Made by a program: the position numbers and the translations under genes
Assembly: GCA_020002185.1 (NCBI GenBank)
Contig: CM034536.1
Span: 15,913,614 to 15,977,613, forward strand
Direction of reading: 5' to 3'
DNA from: Paraescarpia echinospica
Taxonomy: Eukaryota > Annelida > Polychaeta > Sabellida > Siboglinidae
DNA: 64,000 nucleotides
Shown here: positions 56,565-64,000 of the stretch, piece after piece
Layout of the letters: every line of letters begins with the position of its first letter
Numbering within the stretch: the stretch's first letter is position 1
The notes under the pieces: model-generated
Told to the model about the DNA's origin: nothing
The model's database searches: none
The model's input: only the letters and a program-made list of their open reading frames with translations

Positions 56565-57222
56565 GCACGACTGACATCGCCAGTGAAGCTCAACACGACC
56601 TTAAAACGACCCACCAAATACAACAGGATGTTTTATGGCTGAATTGTGTGTACTATAATTATTATAGGCAATCACTAAACCCACAGGCTTACTTGAAAAG
56701 GGTAGTTTATGACTTAATTTTATTTCCGGCTGACTCGTTGACTGGATCGACAGAAAGTGGTCAGTGAAACAAAGGAAACGTTTTGTGGCCTGATAAAGCC
56801 AGCGAGTTAGTTGCAATCGCTGCAATGATGGACCAAGGCTGCATGGACAACAAAGAGGTTGTTTAAATCACGCTTTGCGTTGACTAGACAACAACTATCG
56901 TTTAACTATACTCTTCTTGGGTATTATCTGTAGCTGACAGTTCATATAAGTTTTAGACAAGCATCATAAACCGCACTTGCGGCCGCAGGTTCTCTATTAT
57001 CGCCAATTACAGTGCTAAGTTCTGATCCTTATATGCAAGTTGCACCAAAAATAATTATATTTGGTTTACTTGTCCACGTTTTTTTATTTGTTTAGTTTAA
57101 CACATTTGGAAAGCTAATTTATGACCATTTTCGTCAAATGCACTGATTTAAATCCAATTCCATAATTCCCTGACGCCGAGACTGAATACGCACAATTTCC
57201 TTATACCATAAGACTCTCCAAT
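56565..57222. other. No further coding region seen inside the second MULE
   Basis: AT-rich sequence upstream of the transposase frame. It may contain an intron linking it to the PHD-like exon at 57484. Confidence 0.4.
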
Positions 57223-57483
57223 TTACTCAAATTTGGCTGTTACCGTATTATGAAAGTTTTCTTTTTGTGATATTTTACTCCGATTTACGTAGAAATGCCC
57301 GATTTTCTTAGATCCTCCGATTTTTCCAAGAATTGTTTTCGAAACCCTCCGATTTACGTATAAATCTCCAGCATTGGCATTTTTTAAACTTAACATGTAT
57401 AATGACTTTATAACTTCATTATAAAAATTAGCCATTTGTTTACCTAGGCCATAATACAACGATAGTAAATAGATCAATATTAC

Positions 57484-57628
57484 CTTCTACTATCAGTTGG
57501 TATGTCGTGGCATCTATTCTGGTTCCGCATCTTATGTGGCACCACTTCTCGCAGGATTCGCACTGCACGGCTTTGGAATTTATCTGTACTCTTCTGTGGC
57601 ATTCAACGCAAGGGTGTAACGGCGGCAT
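57484..57628 (-). CDS. PHD-like zinc-finger exon inside the second MULE
   Basis: The ATG at 57628 is followed by CVECHRRVQ, then KAVQCESCEKWCHIRCG and RIDATTYQLIVEG, a short treble-clef/PHD-like finger, and a donor (GAAG then GTAATATT) at 57484. The frame is clean. The same sort of finger ends the inner MULE gene (47904) and begins the LINE at 28581. It could be the first coding exon of the FLYWCH-MULE gene, but I could not find the acceptor that would join them. Confidence 0.5.
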
Positions 57629-58840
57629 TGCTAATGTACTGACCGTGCCTTAGGCCTAAGCTGTTGGAGATATGGGCATAGAACATATAGGAGATAACAA
57701 ATCTAACAGCAATAGTACGAATATATTTCACGTGGTTGTTCTATGAAATTGCAAAATTTGTCAATTCACCGGCAGCAGCCTAAGTAATGAATTGAACTAG
57801 AATTAATTACGAGAACACTGTTGTTTATTTCAATTTATTCCCAGCAAACACATAATGTTCCGCTAACGTTAGCATAGTGTTATATTTAGGTTAACAAATT
57901 TTTGTTTCCATATGATGACTATCCTGGGTGGTACATAGGTTTCTATGCTATCAGAATAGGTGAGTATATGTAGAAATGGGAAATAAATAGTTGTTCTCCT
58001 GATTTCCTGTACTAAGGGGTGAGGCTAGCCTTGGTTCTGTTCCTCGATTTAAATAGTGCACACACACTTTCTGGGAACCTGTTTTTTTTTTAGCTGGATT
58101 GCTTGTGTTTTACTATCCCTACAGAATTGTTCTGTACCTATTAATAAAGGTCTGTTAAATAAACAAGAAATAACCAATTTTGCAAGATAGATATAAGAAG
58201 CTACCCTGAACCGTTTTATACTTCAGAGGGAGACTTGACACGCAAGATCTGCTCACATCTTCATTCAAAACATTCATGATCCAGTAAATGCAGATGTCGG
58301 AAGCTTTGTTCCGATGTACTTTGTACAGTGGGCAAGTGTGAAGAAACAAAGCGTTAACTTCGCCTGTGGATAATGGAAATTCTTACTATTTACTAAACAA
58401 TACATCTGCTCAATGAACCAGTGCGAGCAGCAAGCAGACTGCTGTGGTCACACTTTCTGAACAGACACAAATCAAAGACAAATAACATGAAAGGATCTGT
58501 TCAGTGTAAAAATGCAAGCTCATCAAGCCGATTAGTAATGCCTCTGCCGACTCAACAAGTACTTACAACACACAAAAGAAAGATAAACACCATAACATTA
58601 TTTGCTCATTGAAACAATGCAGAGAAGTAAGCAAATTACTAAGGCCGCAACACATTTGTAAGGCACACAAATCAAAGACACATCACATGAAAGGATCTGC
58701 TCAATGAAACAATGCAAGAGCACCAATTAAGCTTACTAGGGTCTTTGGGTTTTTTCATGATTTTTAGTCAAATTTAAATGTATAAACTAGGCTCCTTTTC
58801 ATTTTCTAGAAGCATAACGACTGTGCGAGTAATCTCATTA
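57629..58840. other. No gene seen; short internal duplication
   Basis: AT-rich interior of the second MULE. A word AATCAAAGACA..AACATGAAAGGATCTG occurs twice (near 58467 and 58668), along with GCTCAATGAAACAATGCA-type text. Confidence 0.45.
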
Positions 58841-59104
58841 AAATAGGTGGGCCGCGATCGACGTTGTCGGACATCGACGTGGTTAAGCATAAACAACACG
58901 TAACATATGTAACATTTAATTTCTTTTTTTAAACATAATATACCTATATTGGAGTCCATATATCATTACACACATCCCCGAACAACTATCGTTAATTAAA
59001 TTACAACTAAATAGGTAGGCCGATATCGACGACCTATACATTATACAATAAACTAATTCACAATAAAACTATATCCTGCTGTAGACAGTGTAGTTAACTT
59101 TGAA

Positions 59105-59305
59105 ATGGTGGTGGGCCGAAATCGACATGGGCCGAGATCGATGACATACCTTATACAATCAACTTATTTACAATAAAAACTACACTTTACACGAATCCTA
59201 GGTGGGCCGAGACATATGGCATACATTGTACAAGTAACTAATTTACAAAATAAATAGGTCGAATATGTGGGCCGAGATCGACGTGGGTCGAGGTCAACAT
59301 GGGCG
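59105..59305 (-). repeat. Second MULE, right TIR region
   Basis: Complement of the left end, with GGTGGGCCGAAATCGACATG, CACGAATCCTAGGTGGGCCG and GGGCCGAGATCGACGTGGGT. Further copies of the word lie inwards at about 58848-58880 and 59020-59030. Confidence 0.88.
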
Positions 59306-60782
59306 TATTTCCATCTAGCGGCCAAAACTGATCCATTTCTTGTGCATGAAAATGGCGCAAATTATTTCACCATGCCGTTTGAGCATGGAATCGACCAATG
59401 GATAACTCTGTTACTTATGGAGATGCTTCTTTTTCATTTTGAACGCGGCAGTTTGTGTGTATAGATAAATGAAGTTTAATGGTTTTTTTTTGTTAAATGC
59501 ATAAATAAAATATAAAGATTAACAAATGAAATTACGATATTAGTGTAGATTGGAATATTAGCTTTAAAATGATATATGTTGCATAATTATACATGCTTGC
59601 CGAGCAACACACCGACGTGGGCAACTGGCGTTCTGGGCATACATTTTCAACAGTTGACGCCGTATCACGCTAGCATCAGTAGGCGTTTTGTAGCATTAAT
59701 TAAATCCAAATCTATCGCAACCATCATATATCGTTGGTGTTATTATTCACTTGTAACAATGACAATCTATATATAATTAATGTTTCCGTTTTTTAGTTTG
59801 ATATTAGCATGTCAAAATTAAATGTTTAAAGAAAAATGTGTACAGGCTGACTGAAGCTGTGTCTGTTGATTGCATTGTCAGTTGTTAGTGACGCTTTCCA
59901 TAGCATCGTTGTTATTTAAATCCCAACCCATCTCAATCTTTAAAACGAATTGCTTTTTCTTTGTACTTATAGTTATAATTAATTATTATTTAATTAACTT
60001 GTTATATTATATTAACAAATTAATTTGTTATGACCTTTCTTTGTTCATACTACACCACTTCACATGTTGTTTATATTGTTTCAAATTAAATTTGTTATAT
60101 AATTAAGAAGTGAATTATAGTTACATTTTTTTAATTAAGTGTTTAAAATTGGTCAACTAATTAGGAAAATAGGTCAACTAATTAGGTCATGCATAATTGG
60201 TAACATATTTTAAGAGGTAGCATAGACATAGTATATTACAGTCACTGTATAAACTGACAGAGTTCAACCTATAGTAGGCCTTTTCCTAATTGATTACAGG
60301 GCTGGACTCCCGATTTATGTAATTAATAACGGTAAATAGGTCAATTATTAAATATACCGGTAGGTCATTAAATAACTAATTTCATATGTGCTGTAACAAT
60401 GTAATATATTAATAATCTTCTATCCTCCAATAGTTTAGTAGGCACTTTTCCTAGTTAATTACATCAAAATAATGCAAGTAATCACAGTAATTAGGTCAAA
60501 CATGCAGTGAAGGTCAGTTAATTATGTTAATGAATTATCAAAAGAACGTACTAGTGTACATGCACAGACACACATGCACACAAACATACATACGAATACA
60601 GTTATTGGCTATTTGTAAGACTTATTTTGTTTTTATGCGCTGGCCAACTTCGCACCATAACATTAACAGTATCTTTATTCTTTTAGACTATCATGTTTTA
60701 GTACAATTAAGATGTATATACCTGAAAACTACACTTGTGTCACAGTTAACAAATACAACACGAGTCCTCCTGCTGCCGTTTT
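59306..60782. other. No gene seen
   Basis: Strongly AT-rich sequence with frequent TTAATTA and AATTAGGTCA words. Nothing coding is supported. Confidence 0.45.
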
Positions 60783-61086
60783 GAACCTTGACCGTGGGAA
60801 AGTTCCCTCACTCCACGTCGTTCCAATTAACTCAGCTGTATGAATGACTACCTGGCTATATGCAGTGGTGGATATTTGTGTACGAATAGCCTTCGCGCAG
60901 TAACTGCAGCATGGCTGAACACTTCCCAGAGATGTCAAAATTATGCTCGATTGAAGAGATCTGCCAAGGAGTAAATGGTAAAGTGCTTTGCGCAGTCCTC
61001 AAACAAAATCTTCAACCAAATGGTGGTGGTCATCAGATAGAAGAAGAAGAAATCCTAATGACTGGATACTGCGTTATATAAGAACA
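60783..61086 (+). repeat. tRNA-derived SINE, copy 3 (head lost, small insertion)
   Basis: It has the same body as the copies at 1296 and 26943 (GTATGAATGACTACCTGGCT, GTAAATGGTAAAGTGCTTTG, TGACTGGATACTGCGTTATA). The tRNA-like head is degraded beyond the B box, and a stretch of about 50 bp (near 60999-61050) interrupts the tail. Confidence 0.83.
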
Positions 61087-61724
61087 TGTATATATATTTA
61101 TTTACTTATGTAATTATTCACATTTTCAGATTTTTTTATTTAACTAACCTTTCTTAATGTCAGTTTATCAACTCTCACCCGGCTGCGTGACTTCGCGAGG
61201 AAGAGAGTCTGGTTTCAGAGACGTATTTTGACTGCTCACTGCCATCAAATGGCATCACTAATTAACAGGTCTACGTCTACAATAACTGTTAATGTTTATT
61301 ATATCTTATGCATGTTTTCGATAACAAAATTAAGTCACAAAATAGCTATATACAAAAAGTAGAACATGAACAAATTTGCATTGAGCGATGTACAGCCTAG
61401 TGACTAAGTGGGTGATATGGTAGACAAACTAACAATGAAAAATTTTCATTGGTTTATTTTATTGTGTAACTTGTTTCAATATAAGTTAAATGTTTAATAA
61501 TATCGAAAGCATAGTATTACCTGATAAAAGGTTATTTGCATTTTATTTTTTATTTCATAGTTGGTCTCCAAGCCAGTCATGACCCCTACCCAGATTTGGG
61601 GTAAAGCTGTCTAGCGGATAACCATATAAATCCATTAATAATCAAGGCTGTAGGGAAGGACGAGTGCTGCCACCTCATGGTGTCTGGATAATCGAGACTA
61701 AGCTTTCTGTGCAGGTCAGAGGTC
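61087..61724 (+). promoter_or_regulatory. Upstream region of the NUP35-like gene
   Basis: No other gene is seen. The last 150 bp before the ATG should include the promoter and 5' UTR; no TATA box at a usual spacing is obvious. A word GCTGCCACCTCATGG near 61668 partly resembles the reverse CTCF core. Confidence 0.35.
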
Positions 61725-61850
61725 ATGGCGAATGCGGAGCCGATGTTGCTGGGGTCACCAACCAGCCCTTCCGGCATGAACATGTCCAGCAGTCAGAGCC
61801 CCTTTCTGCCGGCCTACCTGATGGGGGAACCAGCACCAATGGCTCAGTCG
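61725..61850 (+). CDS. NUP35: NUP35/Nup53 nucleoporin, exon 1
   Basis: The ATG at 61725 begins 42 codons ending at a donor (CAGTCG then GTGAGACT), phase 0. The start reads AEPMLLGSPTSPSG and later FLPAYLMGEPAP; the pattern EPMxLGSPTSP ... FLPxxLMGxxAP is the conserved N-terminus of animal NUP35 (Nup53), a linker nucleoporin that contacts Nup93, Nup155 and NDC1 and reaches the membrane. This is the disordered Ser/Pro-rich N-terminal segment; the RRM-like dimerisation domain lies further on, outside the window. Codons are intact. It is the only clear cellular gene here. Confidence 0.8.
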
Positions 61851-62787
61851 GTGAGACTTACAATCTTCTACACTAGTATACTTAGCAATACTTTGTCCTT
61901 TGACGTGCATATGCCCTAGCGAGTGTGCACCATATTCTGTATCACTGACATCCATCTCAACTGTTGGATCCAGCGTTTATTGTAATTTACTTTCTACTGA
62001 TGTCAGTGTCATGCCACATTAGATTTCGAACACCAGTTTCAAACGTTTCACCTCTATCACCATTCATCAGTGTTTAAATGTCCTGGAATCCTTTTGACCA
62101 CATGTGGTGGGAGAGTCACTTGTCAGTCACTTGTAAAGCTCTCTTCTGTTGAGATGGCTTAACTCTGATGGCTTGTCATGATATCCACAAAAGGTTGACC
62201 AAATCTGTGGGTGATACACAGTGTCACTGGGTGTGGAACATACAAAAGTAGCTCCATCTAGCATAAAGCAGTTAAAATTATTTTGCGAAATAAGGAAATA
62301 TTGTATGCTTATTACAACTGAATAGTGTGACAGCAATTTAGTGTCGTAAATGAAGTAATTCGTCAATACAGACTTATGGGATATCTATCTGTGCCCCAGT
62401 ATCACTAAAAAAAACTTATTAAAACTGAGTAATGTGCCAGAAGCTGTATTCCCACAAGTCCAACATATTCGTAAATCAAGTAAGTTGTCAATGTGGACTT
62501 GTAGAATATCTAATACTAAAACAACTTTGTGAATTATAATGCATGTCTTCCAGTCTTTTCTGAGATTGAACGTGGTGTACAGGTAATAATAAAAATAATA
62601 CTTCAGTAGGCCTAAAGATTCAGTATTTAGCATATCGCATATTACTCATAGTTACCCAGATATTCAATGAGTAAACCTCTAGTTTGCTACCATATTTTCA
62701 ATAAATAAAAGTTACAAATTCATCTCAAGTCTTTCAACACTATGGACCCTGATGTTTATATGAGCCTATGTTACATGTCGTCTGTAG

Positions 62788-62930
62788 CCTGGTGGATCAA
62801 GGCTGTGGTCAGCATCGCCAGGATCGGGCAGTCCACAGAAGTCTCTCAATCGGAGCGGATCGTTGTCCTCACCCATGGGCCAAGGACCTATTCCAGCATT
62901 CCCAGGGGCTCGGTTCGACACAAGAAACAG
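62788..62930 (+). CDS. NUP35: NUP35/Nup53 nucleoporin, exon 2 (probable)
   Basis: 143 bp between an acceptor (GTCGTCTGTAG) and a donor (AACAG then GTACAGCA). Continuing in phase 0 from exon 1 it reads PGGSRLWSASPGSGSPQK, then SLNRSGSLSSPMGQGPIP and AFPGARFDTRN, Ser/Pro/Gly-rich disordered text as expected for this part of NUP35. It ends with two extra bases. The frames in the other phases are artefacts. Confidence 0.68.
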
Positions 62931-63971
62931 GTACAGCAGAGGTGGTTCTGTCTTCCGTATTCGTGGGAGGAGTCCACATTCGTTCGTCCTAGTGTTTTGT
63001 GCCATTTTAACAACCTGAACAGATTTGTCTATAAGACATCTACCTGTTAAATATCTAACGCCTATTCCATCAAATTTGTGGAAGCAAACTGTTACAAAAG
63101 GTGTTTTGAGTGAAGTATGTACATAGAACAACAATTTAAAAATCTTGTAAGGACGCCATCTTCCCAAAACTGCATATGCATGTCATCTGCCCCAATGCCC
63201 CAATATAAATATCTCCGGCCAGAACATGTCACATGAGTCAGTATGAGATCAGATAATGTATTAAAATAGGCCAAGAGCATTTGAACACAGTATTTCAGTG
63301 ACAAGATTTTAGAATTAACAGAACATTTTCAATCGTGATTATAATGATACTTAAAGTTACACTGGAAACTTGTGCACTATAAATCAGCGACAGGGTATAC
63401 TTATGTGTGTGAGGTTTCTTTCCACCCGTATGATAGACCTCCAGTTTAATTGTCCAACTCAGACACATAATGATCTTTCTGTTGCATACTGAATCTGAGC
63501 TAAACTTTGAGACTGAGTTGGCCTGTTTATATTATTACACAAATAATAATAGCATGTTTACAGTGATGATGCCCACCAGGCCATTAATATAATTTCATAG
63601 TTATTAATTTATACTAATGCCAAGAAGAAGTTATTCTCTGTTGTATTTATGATATGCTCAGTGACCATGTTTGAATTATCACCTCGCATGTTTTAATCAC
63701 CTCGCATGTGGTTGTAGCAAAAGCTAAAAGTTTTTCTTTTACTGTTTACCGTTATTTCGGTCATGATACAAATTTCTGAACATATTTACAATGGATTACA
63801 TTAAACACATGCTGCAACCGAGGAGATCCTCTGGAAAGGTTTATGTCGAGGACCACCAGGACAAAATCATTTTATTATCAGTTTCCTTGTTCCATAAAAT
63901 TACAGCATAACATTTAAACAGTAGGTTCATCTGGAACAAATGTGAATAGCATGAAACATTGTTTGTTTCAG
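62931..63971. other. NUP35 intron 2; nothing else seen
   Basis: AT-rich, with no recognisable element. Confidence 0.4.
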
Positions 63972-64000
63972 AGATCTTCTAGGGGGTCGAGCGAAGGAGA
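63972..64000 (+). CDS. NUP35: Possible NUP35 exon 3, cut by the window edge
   Basis: After an acceptor TTGTTTGTTTCAG at 63971, the 29 remaining bases stay open in the phase left by exon 2 and read RDLLGGRAKE. Too short for an independent identification. Confidence 0.4.

Larger units (their letters stand above)
53985..59305 (-). mobile_element. Second MULE transposon with long TIRs rich in GTCGATCTCGGCCC
   Basis: The left end (53985-54180) and the inverted right end (about 59105-59305) share over 150 bp: CGGCCCATGTTGACCTCGGC, CCACATATTTGACCTATTTA, TTTGTAAATTAG, then a CACCTAGGATTCGTGTA stretch. Both ends hold several copies of a TCGATCTCGGCCCA word pointing the same way. The interior carries a FLYWCH-MULE transposase and a PHD-like exon. 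The right end also repeats the word further inwards, near 58850. No clean target duplication was read. Confidence 0.88.

Overview
This window is animal (metazoan) nuclear DNA, AT-rich overall and dominated by transposable elements. The evidence is spliced exons with GT/AG borders, three copies of a tRNA-headed SINE, at least seven LINE remnants, a DIRS/Ngaro-type retroelement, MULE-type DNA transposons, a hAT MITE, minisatellites, and the first exons of one recognisable cellular gene, the nucleoporin NUP35/Nup53 (61.7 kb to the right edge, + strand). Repeated CTCF-like words would fit a bilaterian host. I cannot name the species; an invertebrate is my guess.

Layout. 0-4.2 kb: a chain of minisatellites (36-bp, 16-bp and about 24-bp units, then a satellite whose unit carries a CTCF-like 15-mer), with one SINE. 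4.2-11.0 kb: a nearly complete minus-strand Ngaro-like tyrosine-recombinase retrotransposon with the split direct repeats expected of that group (A1 - ORFs - B1 - A2 - B2), encoding an SGNH hydrolase, a zinc-finger Gag, RT-RNase H and a tyrosine recombinase, all frameshifted. 11.5-12.7 kb: 5' remnant of a pogo/Tigger transposase. 13.7-14.2 kb: LINE tail. 14.2-15.3 kb: short tandem duplications.

15.37-21.44 kb: a GC-rich, compact, virus-like block. It has a spliced minus-strand gene with two in-phase acceptors, a TATA-driven plus-strand RPA70-C-like ssDNA-binding protein, an unknown 249-aa protein, a 1.5-kb repeat field, and a broken protein-primed-type family B DNA polymerase with N-terminal zinc fingers (Polinton/adintovirus-related group). 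Two stop codons lie inside AATAAA signals. This is the best candidate for a little-described system.

21.6-44.1 kb: LINE remnants on both strands (one split by a hAT MITE with a perfect 8-bp target duplication), an orphan DUF4806 exon, a second SINE, a divergent SGNH-hydrolase fragment and long gene-free stretches. 44.1-59.3 kb: three MULE-like structures. An outer 9.07-kb inverted-repeat frame encloses a 6.13-kb element with a seven-exon FAR1/MULE/SWIM/PHD transposase gene broken by only one in-frame stop. A separate 5.3-kb element beside it encodes a FLYWCH-MULE transposase. Each TIR pair carries its own repeated word. 59.3-64.0 kb: gene-poor DNA, a third SINE, then NUP35 exons 1, 2 and possibly 3.

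Apart from NUP35 (and perhaps the DUF4806 exon and uncertain frames near 40 kb), every gene here belongs to a mobile or viral element.
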